From Chloroflexota bacterium (GTDB lineage Bacteria; Chloroflexota; Anaerolineae; Anaerolineales; VGOW01), in contig VGOW01000014.1 of assembly GCA_016875735.1 (NCBI GenBank), forward strand, positions 1 through 64,000: a stretch of 64,000 bases of DNA, given 5' to 3'. Both the position numbers and the translations under genes were made by a program. The notes below the pieces were generated by a model. It saw nothing but the letters and a program-made list of their open reading frames with translations, was not told the origin of the DNA and searched no databases. Shown here piece after piece: positions 43,347-51,231 of the stretch. The stretch's first letter is position 1; the number at the start of each line of letters is the position of its first letter.

Positions 43347-44188
43347 TACGGAACCTTGCTCACTCTCAAATCATCGAAGATCACGGTGAAGTTCTTGGTC
43401 ACGTTGGAGCCGACCATGAGGCCGAAGCCTCCTTTGGCAAACGAGGTGTCTCCGGCAGTGGCGACCGGCGTGCCGTTGATGGCGAAGGTGAACGCGCCGC
43501 CGACGGCGGTGACGCCGAGCGTGTTGGCCGATTGCGCGCCGCGCTCGATGGCTGGTGTCGGCGTCCAGTCGATGATGGCCGCGCCCGCGCCGCTCACGTA
43601 TCGCACGAATCGATAACGCCCCTCACAGTCGATCTGAAAGGCGTAGTAGCTGTTCGGGTCCTGCGTGCGGAACATGAGTCCGTAACGGTCGCCGCTGCCG
43701 CAGTTGTTGGCGAGCGCCGCCTGCACTTCGGCGTGGAAGTCACTGCCCTGCCGACCGATGATGCGAAACGAAAATGCGCCGGGCGTTTTTTGAGTGAATG
43801 ACAGGACACCGCCGCTGACGGTGACGGCGTTATCGGCGAAGTCGCCCGGCGCCCATGCCCCGGCGCTGTCGAACGTGTCGGCGAAGATCAATTCGCCCAC
43901 GACGGCGGCGGGCAGTGTTGCGGTTGAGGTGACAACGGGATTCTCGGTGGGGGCGTCGGTGGGAACAAGTGTCGGCTCAAGGGCGGGCGGTTCGGTGGGC
44001 GGAGGGGTGACGGTGGGCAGGGCGAGGGTGGGAACGGCGGTGCTGGTGAGCCGGTCGGGCGGCAGCACGGAGGTGGGAACCATGGCGGTGAGGGTGCGGC
44101 TCACGCCGGTGGCGATGAGGGTTTGGCGCGGAGCGCACGCGGCGGCGAGGACGGCGATGATGACGGCGATGATGATGGCGGGTTTCAT
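43346..44188 (-). CDS. Lipoprotein with LamG/DUF1080-like domain
   Basis: 280 aa. Signal peptide and lipobox LAAAC, a Thr/Pro linker of ~75 residues, then a concanavalin-like beta sandwich (IFADTFDSAGAWAPGDF ... GGFGLMVGSNVTKNFTVIFDDLRV). It probably binds carbohydrate or a surface polymer; the ligand is unknown. A TATAAT lies 8 nt before the ATG, right after the terminator of the upstream gene. It is related in design to the protein at 44297-45178. Confidence 0.78.
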   Translation of the reverse strand: MKPAIIIAVIIAVLAAACAPRQTLIATGVSRTLTAMVPTSVLPPDRLTSTAVPTLALPTVTPPPTEPPALEPTLVPTDAPTENPVVTSTATLPAAVVGELIFADTFDSAGAWAPGDFADNAVTVSGGVLSFTQKTPGAFSFRIIGRQGSDFHAEVQAALANNCGSGDRYGLMFRTQDPNSYYAFQIDCEGRYRFVRYVSGAGAAIIDWTPTPAIERGAQSANTLGVTAVGGAFTFAINGTPVATAGDTSFAKGGFGLMVGSNVTKNFTVIFDDLRVSKVP

Positions 44189-44196
44189 GAGGGGTG

Positions 44197-44202
44197 ATTA
44201 TA
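44197..44202 (-). promoter_or_regulatory. -10 box of leaderless promoter (lipoprotein)
   Basis: TATAAT on the minus strand, 8 nt before the ATG at 44188. Confidence 0.6.
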
Positions 44203-44205
44203 CAG

Positions 44206-44241
44206 AAAAAAACGGCGCACCCGATCTATCGAGTGCGCCGT
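44206..44241 (-). terminator. Rho-independent terminator
   Basis: ACGGCGCAC/GTGCGCCGT stem with 12-nt loop, followed on the minus strand by T7. It ends the gene at 44297 and sits only a few nt before the next gene's -10 box. Confidence 0.85.
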
Positions 44242-44261
44242 TGTGCATGTGCGAATGCGGA

Positions 44262-44298
44262 GGGCAGACGCAAGGGGGCAGACGCAAGGTCTGCCCCT
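44262..44298. repeat. Tandem 14-mer (two heptamers) plus inverted unit
   Basis: GGGCAGACGCAAGG occurs twice in tandem and is followed by the inverse TCTGCCCC. It overlaps the stop of the 44297-45178 gene. Confidence 0.7.
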
Positions 44299-45178
44299 AC
44301 TGATTCACGATGTAGGCGGTGATGTCGTCGAAGTGCACGGTGAGATCGGGCGTGAGCAGGGCGCGGACGTACATGCCGATCAGCCCTTCACTGAAGGTGT
44401 TATCGGCGACGGTGATGAGGAATCGATCGTTGGCGTAAAAACTGAGCTGGTTGCTTACGGCGCGCACGCCGATCACATTCGTCTGCCCCAGTTTCTTAAT
44501 GGCGGGCGACAGCGTGGGCTGCAGAACGGTCTCGAAGATTCCATCCTGCCGCTTCATCAAAGTGTACGTGCCGTCGCAAGACACGCCGAACATGTAGAAG
44601 TTCGCGTTGTCTTTGTAGCGGAAGATCAGTCCCCAGTGATCGCCGATCTTGCATTGGCCGTCGGGCATGACGGTTTCGGCGCTCACATAAAAGTTGGTGA
44701 GCTTCTTGCCGTCGAATGTCCATTCATAGTTCTCGGTCTGATGGCTGATCATCACATAGACTTCATCTTCAATCATGCCTTCGCCCGACGACGACACTTC
44801 GGGGCCGAACAGCCACCAATAATATTTGTTGGGGAAGTCGAATCGCTCGTCGATGATCGGGGTGACGTTGGCTCCGGCCAGCGGGTCGGGGCCGACGTTG
44901 GAGGTGACGGGCGCGGTGGTGGGCGCGGCGGCGGGAGGGTTGGTGGGCGCGGCCGGCACCGGCACGGTCACTTGCACCACGACGGTCACCGGCACTTGCA
45001 CCGGCACTTCCTGAGTCATGATCACCGGCACAGTCACCGGAACTTGTTCAGGCGGCATGGCGGCCACAGTGGCGTTCACTTGGGCGATGACGGTGGCTTG
45101 CGTGTCGGCGGCGGCCAACCCGCAGCCGGCCAGAGCGATGCTGACGATGGCGAGGAGGATCAGAAAGCGTTTGGTCAT
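44297..45178 (-). CDS. Lipoprotein with LamG/DUF1080-like domain
   Basis: 293 aa. Lipobox IALAGC, then a linker with repeated VPVTV/VPVQV units, then a beta-sandwich domain (IIDERFDFPNKYYWWLFG ... SEGLIGMYVRALLTPDLTVHFDDI) like that of the 43346 lipoprotein. Surface-bound; the ligand is unknown. GAGG sits 9 nt before the ATG. The shared design suggests these two genes arose by duplication and diverged strongly. Confidence 0.78.
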   Translation of the reverse strand: MTKRFLILLAIVSIALAGCGLAAADTQATVIAQVNATVAAMPPEQVPVTVPVIMTQEVPVQVPVTVVVQVTVPVPAAPTNPPAAAPTTAPVTSNVGPDPLAGANVTPIIDERFDFPNKYYWWLFGPEVSSSGEGMIEDEVYVMISHQTENYEWTFDGKKLTNFYVSAETVMPDGQCKIGDHWGLIFRYKDNANFYMFGVSCDGTYTLMKRQDGIFETVLQPTLSPAIKKLGQTNVIGVRAVSNQLSFYANDRFLITVADNTFSEGLIGMYVRALLTPDLTVHFDDITAYIVNQ

Positions 45179-45193
45179 GGTGTCCCTCTTTGC

Positions 45194-45256
45194 AACGAAT
45201 GACGAGTGACGAATGACGAAAACAGAAAGTTTCTTTCGTCTATCGTCCATCGTCAA
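45194..45256. repeat. Heptamer array
   Basis: Nine phased 7-mers: AACGAAT, GACGAGT, GACGAAT, GACGAAA, ACAGAAA, GTTTCTT, TCGTCTA, TCGTCCA, TCGTCAA. The second half is the inverse of the first. It lies between the epimerase stop and the lipoprotein start. Confidence 0.85.
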
Positions 45257-45280
45257 GATTTGCCGGATTGTACCATCACT

Positions 45281-46294
45281 CTATGCGCCGCGATACCGAC
45301 GGGCGATGTTGGGGATGAGGTAGTCGCGGAAAGATCGTTCGGCGTCGTGCTCCGGCTTCCATCCCCAGTCGCGGCGCGCGGCGCTGTCGTCGAGATCAAT
45401 CGGCCACGTGTCCACAATGCCCTGCCGTTTGAGGTGCGGCTCGAAGGTGATCTGCGTGTTGGGGAAGGCTTGCAGAGTCAATTGACGAATCTGTTCGGCG
45501 GAGAGGCTGAAGGAGGTGACGTTATAGACCAAACGGGACAGCGACTCTCGTGGGGCGGCGGCCAACTGGAGAAGCGCGGTGATGGCATCGGGCATGGCCA
45601 TGAACGGGATCGCCGTGTCGGGGCGGACGAAGCAGGCATACGGTTCGCCTTTGGCGGCGGCGTGCAGCATTTCGGGGCCGTAATCGCTGGTGCCGCCGCT
45701 GGGCACGGTGAAGGCGCTGATGAGCCCGGGGAAGCGCACGCAACGAAAGTCGAGCATCACCGGATGCTCTTCGGAGAGTTGGCGGTAGCGGCGGCTGTAA
45801 TATCCGCCGAGCATTTCGCAATACAGTTTGTTGCACCCATACATCGTGCCGGGCGTGTTCCATTCGTGTTCTTTGACTGTTGGGTATTTTGCTTTCGTTT
45901 CGAGATCGGGCAGGCCGTAGGCGGCGATGGAACTGGGGAAGATGAATTTGACCGGCTGGCCGCGCCACTCGGATTGATCGGCGGCGAGGTGCAGAAGTTT
46001 GAGCGTGCCCTCCACGTTCACTTTGTGGGCGGCTTCGGGGGTGAACTCGCTTCGGGTGGAAAGCAGGGCGGCGAGATGATAGATGGCCTCCACTTCGTAT
46101 TCGCTGATGATGCGCGACAACAAACCCGAGTCGAGAATGTCGCCTTTGAGGTGAGTGACGGCGGGGTGGGTGGTGTCGGCGTCGCGGATGTCGAGGGTGA
46201 GGATGCGAGTCGAGATGTCTTGAGTGAGCGCTTCGATGAGCGCCTGCCCAATCTCGCCCAACGCGCCGGTGATGAGTGTGACTTTCTTTCGCAC
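45281..46294 (-). CDS. NAD-dependent epimerase/dehydratase (L-threonine dehydrogenase-like SDR)
   Basis: 337 aa extended SDR. Rossmann motif TGALGEIG, DIRDAD for NAD ribose, catalytic YxxxK (YGCNK) with upstream SSIAAYG. The C-terminus SFRDYLIPNI fits the L-threonine 3-dehydrogenase-type UDP-galactose-4-epimerase family, so L-threonine oxidation is likely but not proven. The start is GTG 46294 with GAAAGG 9 nt upstream. It is divergent from endonuclease III. Confidence 0.82.
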   Translation of the reverse strand: MRKKVTLITGALGEIGQALIEALTQDISTRILTLDIRDADTTHPAVTHLKGDILDSGLLSRIISEYEVEAIYHLAALLSTRSEFTPEAAHKVNVEGTLKLLHLAADQSEWRGQPVKFIFPSSIAAYGLPDLETKAKYPTVKEHEWNTPGTMYGCNKLYCEMLGGYYSRRYRQLSEEHPVMLDFRCVRFPGLISAFTVPSGGTSDYGPEMLHAAAKGEPYACFVRPDTAIPFMAMPDAITALLQLAAAPRESLSRLVYNVTSFSLSAEQIRQLTLQAFPNTQITFEPHLKRQGIVDTWPIDLDDSAARRDWGWKPEHDAERSFRDYLIPNIARRYRGA

Positions 46295-46365
46295 AGTGTG
46301 GCCTTTCGTTTGCGGGAGTGTTGCGGCGCTACTATAGCACAACCGCAATGGCGAAGAGATGCGGT

Positions 46366-46371
46366 TATAAT
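46366..46371 (+). promoter_or_regulatory. -10 box of leaderless promoter (nth)
   Basis: TATAAT lies 6 nt before the ATG at 46378. A second -10-like TATAGT on the minus strand (46331-46336) points the other way to the epimerase gene. Confidence 0.6.
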
Positions 46372-46377
46372 CTCCCC

Positions 46378-47100
46378 ATGCCCTCCGCCGCGCTCGCCCG
46401 CCGTGCTCTCCGCATCCATCACCGTCTCCTCGAACACTACGGCGAGCCGACGTGGCGCAACCCGCTTCCGGCGGTGGATGAATTGGTTTCGACTATCCTT
46501 TCCCAAAACACAAACGACACCAATCGTGACCGCGCCTTCGGCCTCCTCCGCGACGCCCTGCCCACGTGGGAGGCGGTGCGCGACGCGCCGCCCGATGCGG
46601 TGATCAACGCCATCCGCCCCGCCGGGCTGGCCAACCAAAAAGGCCCGCGCATTCAGCAAACCCTGCGCGCCATCACCGCCGAGCGCGGCTCGCTCGATCT
46701 CGAATTCCTGCGCGCCCTGCCCAAAGAGGAAGCGCGGGCGTGGCTCACTAAGTTCAACGGCGTGGGCCCGAAAACGGCGGCCATTGTTTTGCAGTTCTCG
46801 CTTGGCCTCTCCGCCTTTCCGGTGGATACGCACATCTATCGCGTCACTGGGCGGCTCGGCCTGCGCCCGGACAAGATGACAGTGGAAGAGGCGCACCCGC
46901 ACTTCGAGTCGCTCCTCCCGCCGGAGACATTTTATGCCGCACACCTTAACCTCATCCGGCATGGCCGCGAGGTGTGCCGCGCCCAAAAGCCGAATTGCCA
47001 AAACTGCTTCTTGCGCCGAAACTGCGATTACTATAAAAATAGAACGGAATCAACACAAAGGCACGAAGGCACGAAGCCTCAAAGGAAAAAGGAAAAATAG
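46378..47100 (+). CDS. nth: Endonuclease III (DNA glycosylase/AP lyase)
   Basis: 240 aa. Helix-hairpin-helix NGVGPKTAAIVL, catalytic Asp in FPVDTHIYRV, and the iron-sulfur loop CRAQKPNCQNCFLRRNC (C-x6-C-x2-C-x5-C). The Lys of the bifunctional enzyme is not plain at its usual place, where QNTNDTN stands, so glycosylase-only activity is possible. It removes oxidised or mismatched bases. The C-terminal tail (TESTQRHEGTKPQRKKEK) is encoded by an intergenic repeat. Confidence 0.85.
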   Translation: MPSAALARRALRIHHRLLEHYGEPTWRNPLPAVDELVSTILSQNTNDTNRDRAFGLLRDALPTWEAVRDAPPDAVINAIRPAGLANQKGPRIQQTLRAITAERGSLDLEFLRALPKEEARAWLTKFNGVGPKTAAIVLQFSLGLSAFPVDTHIYRVTGRLGLRPDKMTVEEAHPHFESLLPPETFYAAHLNLIRHGREVCRAQKPNCQNCFLRRNCDYYKNRTESTQRHEGTKPQRKKEK

Positions 47101-47126
47101 ACTTCGTGTCTTGCAGTCTTTGTGTT
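47052..47126. repeat. Inverted repeat
   Basis: AACACAAAG and CACGAAG on the left pair with CTTCGTG and CTTTGTGTT on the right. The endonuclease stop (47098) lies within the loop. Confidence 0.7.
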
Positions 47127-47132
47127 TCATCT

Positions 47133-48227
47133 ATGACCAACCTCTCTCGCCTTGCCTCTCTCAACGAGGCTATCAACGGCCTCGCCGCCTCCGCCGATTT
47201 CTCGTCCGCCGTGAGCAGTGTTCTGCGCCTCGCCGCAAAATTGGTGAGCGCCGATCATTCTCTGATCGTCCTCTTCAACAAAAACATCAAAGAGTGGGCG
47301 CTTCATTCCTCCTACGGCATCCAGCTCGACGCTGTCGGCAGCCGGGGCGGGCCCGCACTGCAAACGGCGCACACGGGAGAACCGACTGCCACCGCCTCAT
47401 CCGTGTCACTGCCGCTGAGAGCGCGGGGGCAGATGGTGGGCGCGTTGCAGGTGGAGCGCGGAGGCGGCCTCACCGACGAAGATCGACTCGCCCTCGAAAC
47501 CTTTGCCGCCGCCGCCGCCATCGCCATCGACTCCACCCTCTCCAAAACCGATTTCGTCTCCACCGTCACGCACGAGCTGCGCTTGCCCATGACCTCCATC
47601 AAAGGCTACGCCGATCTATTGCGCGGCGGCATGGTCGGGCCAATCACCGACACACAGAAGCAGCTGCTCGATACCGTGCACAACAACGTCAATTGGATGA
47701 ACGCGCTGGTCTCCGACCTCTCGGACATTGCCAAGATAGAAACCGGGCGGCTGAAGATAGACCTCGAGCCAGTGGCCGCCGCCGCCTGTGTGCGGGACGC
47801 CGTCACCGCGTTGCATCCCCAATTCGAAACCAAGACTCAATCCGTCGCCGTCAACGTGGGCGCTCTCCCGCGCGTGCGCGCCGACCGCCGGCGGCTCACG
47901 CAAGTGTTCAACTATATGCTCACGAATGCCACTCACTACACCCCCGCCAATGGAAAAATCACCGTCGCCGCCGAAGCGCAAGATTCCATCGTGCGCTTCA
48001 CCGTCGCCGACACCGGCGTGGGCATGACGCCCGAAGACAAAGCCAAACTCTTCTCGCAATTCTTTCGCTCCGAAGACTCCGTCGTGCGCGATTACAAAGG
48101 CTGGGGGCTGGGGCTTCACCTCGTCAAGCGGCTCATCGAAAGTTTCGGCGGCCAAATCGGCGCGGAGAGTGAGTATGGAAAGGGAACCGAGTTCTGGTTT
48201 ACGTTGCCAGTTGCCAGTAATCAGTGA
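47133..48227 (+). CDS. GAF sensor histidine kinase
   Basis: 364 aa, soluble. An N-terminal GAF domain (~15-140) is followed by HisKA with THELRLPMTSIKGY and the ATPase domain: NYMLTNATHYTPANG, DTGVGMT and GLGLHLVKRLI. It is the intact counterpart of the broken kinase at 18542. The last residues (VASNQ) and the stop come from a heptamer array. Confidence 0.87.
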   Translation: MTNLSRLASLNEAINGLAASADFSSAVSSVLRLAAKLVSADHSLIVLFNKNIKEWALHSSYGIQLDAVGSRGGPALQTAHTGEPTATASSVSLPLRARGQMVGALQVERGGGLTDEDRLALETFAAAAAIAIDSTLSKTDFVSTVTHELRLPMTSIKGYADLLRGGMVGPITDTQKQLLDTVHNNVNWMNALVSDLSDIAKIETGRLKIDLEPVAAAACVRDAVTALHPQFETKTQSVAVNVGALPRVRADRRRLTQVFNYMLTNATHYTPANGKITVAAEAQDSIVRFTVADTGVGMTPEDKAKLFSQFFRSEDSVVRDYKGWGLGLHLVKRLIESFGGQIGAESEYGKGTEFWFTLPVASNQ

Positions 48228-48287
48228 GTAGTAATTGATAATTGGTGAGCGATGATCAATTACCAATTACTGATCACCAATTACCAT
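48204..48287. repeat. Heptamer array, 12 units
   Basis: Twelve unbroken 7-mers: TTGCCAG x2, TAATCAG, TGAGTAG, TAATTGA, TAATTGG, TGAGCGA, TGATCAA, TTACCAA, TTACTGA, TCACCAA, TTACCAT. The second half is the inverse of the first. It spans the kinase stop and reaches the TTG start of the next gene. Confidence 0.9.
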
Positions 48288-48288
48288 C

Positions 48289-48945
48289 TTGAAGAAACCT
48301 CGCCCCGGACGCAAATACCGCCTTCGCCTCTACGAGCGACTCTTCGAGATGCTCGTCTGGCCGTCATTCTTCTTGCCTATCGCTTTTTTCGTGCTGTGGT
48401 GGATCTCTTTCGACACGCCGGTTCCCATTGCCGGGCGCAATTTGATTCTCATTGCCGCCGTCGTTTCATGGCTTCTCTACATTGGCAGTCTCGCCGCCCC
48501 GCGGCGGTGTTACGTGCAGTGCCACGCCGATTACGTTCTCATCAGCACCGCCACCTATCGGCTCAGCATTTCCTATTCGCGCGTGGGCAACATTGTGCCG
48601 GTGCATTTCGGCGGCAAGTATCCGTTGAGCCGGCAGGGATGGAGCCAGCGCACCTTCCTCGAGCCGCTGTTCCGCGAGCAAGCCACCGGCCAACTCACTG
48701 TCGTCGCCATGCAGTTGAAAAAATATCCACTGCCGCTCCCATGGCTCAAACTGTGGTTCAATGACTATATGTTTTTCCTTCGGCAGGATGGGGCGGGCTT
48801 TCTCTTTATGGTTCGCGATTGGATGGCTTTGAGCCACGAACTCGAAGACTACCGTGAAAACTGGCGCGCGCGCCGCTCGGCCAGAGGCGCCAAGGGCGTG
48901 TCCGTCGCCAGCCGAGTTCTATCGAAAGGAGATCGCAGACGATGA
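48289..48945 (+). CDS. Two-helix membrane protein, PH-like domain, unknown function
   Basis: 218 aa. Two N-terminal membrane helices (VWPSFFLPIAFFVLWWI, LILIAAVVSWLLYIGSLA) and a C-terminal cytoplasmic region that may be a bacterial PH-like fold (YVLISTATYRLSISYSRVGNI). The only start near the array is TTG 48289, and the next ATG would remove part of helix 1. It overlaps the UPF0173 gene by ATGA, so the two are coupled. No known role. Confidence 0.65.
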   Translation: MKKPRPGRKYRLRLYERLFEMLVWPSFFLPIAFFVLWWISFDTPVPIAGRNLILIAAVVSWLLYIGSLAAPRRCYVQCHADYVLISTATYRLSISYSRVGNIVPVHFGGKYPLSRQGWSQRTFLEPLFREQATGQLTVVAMQLKKYPLPLPWLKLWFNDYMFFLRQDGAGFLFMVRDWMALSHELEDYRENWRARRSARGAKGVSVASRVLSKGDRRR

Positions 48946-49625
48946 CCGACAAATACACTTGGTATGGGCACGGCGCGGGCGGACTCGAACTGGGCGGCCA
49001 CCACATTTTGGTGGACCCGTTCCTCACCGATAACCCGGCCGCCTCCATCACCGCCGACAAAGTTCCCGCCGACTTCATTCTCATCTCGCACGGGCACGGC
49101 GATCACGTGGCGGACGCCGTCTCCGTTGCCAAACGCACCGGCGCAACGGTGATCTCCAATTTCGAGATTGCCAATTGGTGCGGCGCGCAGGGAGCGAAGA
49201 CGCACGCCCAACATCTCGGCGGCGGACACCAGCACCCGTTTGGCTACGTCAAACTCACGCTGGCCCTGCACGGCTCAGCCTTCCCCGATGGATCGTACGG
49301 CGGCAACCCGTGCGGTTTTCTCATCACTCCGGCTTCCGGCAAAAAGGTTTACCTTGCCTGCGACACGGGCCTCTTCGGCGATATGAGTTTGCTCGGCGAC
49401 GAAGGGATCGAGCTGGCCGTTCTGCCCATCGGCGACAACTTCACCATGGGCCCCGCCGATGCACTGCGCGCAGTAAAATTGCTCCGGCCCAAGCATGTCA
49501 TCCCCGTTCACTACAACACATGGGGACTCATTGCGCAGGACGCCGGGGCGTGGGCTAAAAAAGTGCAAGCCGAGACCGGCGCGCAGGCGCACGTGCTCAA
49601 ACCGGGCGAGAGCGTCACGATTTAA
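48942..49625 (+). CDS. UPF0173 metal-dependent hydrolase
   Basis: 227 aa MBL-fold protein. Starts TWYGHGAGGLELGGHHILVDPFL and has the metal motif SHGHGDHVAD, later His/Asp residues in ACDTGLFGDM and IPVHYNTWG. UPF0173 proteins are conserved enzymes without an agreed substrate. It is coupled by ATGA to the upstream membrane protein gene. Confidence 0.9.
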   Translation: MTDKYTWYGHGAGGLELGGHHILVDPFLTDNPAASITADKVPADFILISHGHGDHVADAVSVAKRTGATVISNFEIANWCGAQGAKTHAQHLGGGHQHPFGYVKLTLALHGSAFPDGSYGGNPCGFLITPASGKKVYLACDTGLFGDMSLLGDEGIELAVLPIGDNFTMGPADALRAVKLLRPKHVIPVHYNTWGLIAQDAGAWAKKVQAETGAQAHVLKPGESVTI

Positions 49626-49631
49626 TTCCTC

Positions 49632-49699
49632 ACCGCGAAGGCGCAAAGGTCGCAAAGATTCTTGAAAAAATTTCTCCGCGTTCTTTGCGGCTTCGCGGT
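49632..49699. repeat. Inverted repeat in 5' region
   Basis: ACCGCGAAG and CGCAAAG on the left pair with CTTTGCG and CTTCGCGGT on the right; the centre is AT-rich. It sits 10 nt before the small ORF start (49709). Confidence 0.7.
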
Positions 49700-49708
49700 T
49701 TTCTCTTT

Positions 49709-49942
49709 ATGAACGAAACCGTCAACGAAGTCACGCTGATTCTTCGCCGCTGGGATCAAGAGTCCGGCCTCACCGAGCACACGCGGGTGTATCCTTCGCT
49801 GGAGTCGCTGTACAGCGCCTGCCTCAACGTCGGCGACACCGATTTGATCGACCGCATCATCATTCGCGGGCAAGATGAGGCGGGCAAAGAGCGCGTGCTC
49901 ACGTTTGTGTTCCAGTCGGTGACGGTGGATTCGGGATCATAA
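49709..49942 (+). CDS. Small protein of unknown function
   Basis: 77 aa, begins MNETVNEVTLILRRWD, contains a helix SLESLYSACLNVGDTDLIDRI and an end strand VLTFVFQSVTV. No family is recognised. It has the codon use of its neighbours and is bordered upstream by a hairpin repeat. It is 20 nt ahead of the HD-domain gene and may share its transcript. Confidence 0.65.
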   Translation: MNETVNEVTLILRRWDQESGLTEHTRVYPSLESLYSACLNVGDTDLIDRIIIRGQDEAGKERVLTFVFQSVTVDSGS

Positions 49943-49961
49943 ACCGCCGAGGATTTTTTCC

Positions 49962-50804
49962 ATGCTCGATGTTCAGAAAATCGTGATTGAGCACTTCGTT
50001 CAAGAATTGAGGGACGCTTATCAGCAAACCTATAATTTGCTGGAGGCCGAGTACGGCAATATCTGCGCGTGGACGGGACGCCTCGCCCTCGAAAACATCG
50101 CCAACTCCGACGCGCTGTATCACAATGTCGAGCATACCGTTTTGGTGACGATGGTGGGGCAGTCGATTCTCAAAGGCAAACAGTTGCTCGAAGGCGGCGT
50201 GACGCCGAAGGATTGGATGCTGTACACTATTGCCCTGCTCTGCCACGACATCGGATACGTGAAGGGCATCTGCCGCGCGGACAGCGGCGAACGAATGGCG
50301 ACGGGACGCAACGGAGAGACGGTCTCCCTTCCACCCGCAGGCACCGATGCCGCGCTCCAGCCCTATCATGTCGATCGCAGCAAATTATTCGTGCGGGAGC
50401 GTTTCGCCAACAGCGCCCTCACCGAAGGCGATGTCAACACCATTTGCGATTACATTGAGATGACTCGCTTCCCGATCCCCGATAACGAGTTTCACCGGAA
50501 CACGGCCGGCTTTCGCGGGCTGGCGCGCGCGGCCGATTTCATCGGCCAACTCGGCGACCCGAAGTATCTGCGAAAAATTCCGGCGTTGTTTTATGAGTTC
50601 GAGGAGACGGGCGCGAACGCTATTTTCGGCTACAAAGCGCCCGGCGATTTGCGCGAGGGCTACGACGAGTTTTACTGGAAGGTTGTGAGCGGAAAAATTC
50701 AAGAAGCCCTGCGTTACTTGCGCGTGACCACCGAAGGCAAACTGTGGATCGCCAACCTGCATTCGCACGTGTTCGACTCGGAACACAACAAAAGATTGCT
50801 GTGA
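49962..50804 (+). CDS. HD-domain phosphohydrolase-like protein
   Basis: 280 aa. An HD-like domain with YHNVEHTVLVT and CHDIGYVKG gives the metal-binding histidines and aspartates. Downstream EMTRFPIPDNEF and ARAADFIGQLGD complete a phosphodiesterase-type fold (PDEase-like). It probably hydrolyses a cyclic or phospho-ester; the substrate is unknown. It ends just upstream of the pheS promoter. Confidence 0.82.
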   Translation: MLDVQKIVIEHFVQELRDAYQQTYNLLEAEYGNICAWTGRLALENIANSDALYHNVEHTVLVTMVGQSILKGKQLLEGGVTPKDWMLYTIALLCHDIGYVKGICRADSGERMATGRNGETVSLPPAGTDAALQPYHVDRSKLFVRERFANSALTEGDVNTICDYIEMTRFPIPDNEFHRNTAGFRGLARAADFIGQLGDPKYLRKIPALFYEFEETGANAIFGYKAPGDLREGYDEFYWKVVSGKIQEALRYLRVTTEGKLWIANLHSHVFDSEHNKRLL

Positions 50805-50808
50805 GGCC

Positions 50809-50836
50809 TTGACACAAATCCTCTTCTGCGGATAAT
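50809..50836 (+). promoter_or_regulatory. Promoter of the pheST T-box operon
   Basis: TTGACA (50809-50814), 16-bp spacer, GATAAT (50831-50836). It overlaps the end of the HD gene. Confidence 0.75.
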
Positions 50837-50842
50837 TCGGTT

Positions 50843-51166
50843 CAATCGAACATCAAAGGCTGTGACGGAGAAAAGTAAACCGGCGAAAGCGTCAGAGAGA
50901 CGGAACCCGCGCAACATCGGGCTGAGAGTTCCGTTCGGGGAAACCGGTTGAAGTTCGCTCCCGAGCCGCGCGGGTGAATGTGTGGCGATGATTTGCAGGG
51001 GCGACTCTTGCAGTCGCCCGAAGTAGCCTGCGCCGGAAGCCCACCGTTACACGGGCAGCCGATGTTGGTCGGCGCACGAGTGGATCGCCGCGAGGCGATC
51101 AACGAGGGTGGTACCGCGAGAGCGTGAGTAACGCTCCCGTCCCTTTGTGGATGGGAGCGTTTTTGT
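50843..51166 (+). promoter_or_regulatory. T-box riboswitch leader of pheS
   Basis: The T-box AACGAGGGTGGTACCGCG (51101-51118) is a near-exact consensus and is followed by the terminator ACGCTCCC...GGGAGCGT-T5 (51131-51165). A specifier-like GAAG-TTC-GCTCCCGAGC (TTC at 50954-50956) reads the Phe codon, fitting pheS. A stem GATCGCC-gcga-GGCGATC (51083-51100) precedes the T-box. Uncharged tRNA-Phe should favour antitermination. A hairpin GGGCGACT-cttgc-AGTCGCCC (50999-51019) lies in the linker and shares 13 nt with a dispersed repeat at 54924. Confidence 0.93.
51131..51165 (+). terminator. T-box-controlled terminator
   Basis: ACGCTCCC pairs with GGGAGCGT over a loop of 14 nt, followed by TTTTT. 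It is the attenuator of the pheST leader. Confidence 0.9.
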
Positions 51167-51231
51167 TGTGACGAGTTGACCGCGAGCACCCAAAGATTTC
51201 TTTGTGCCTTCGTGTTAAATAAGGAGCGATC

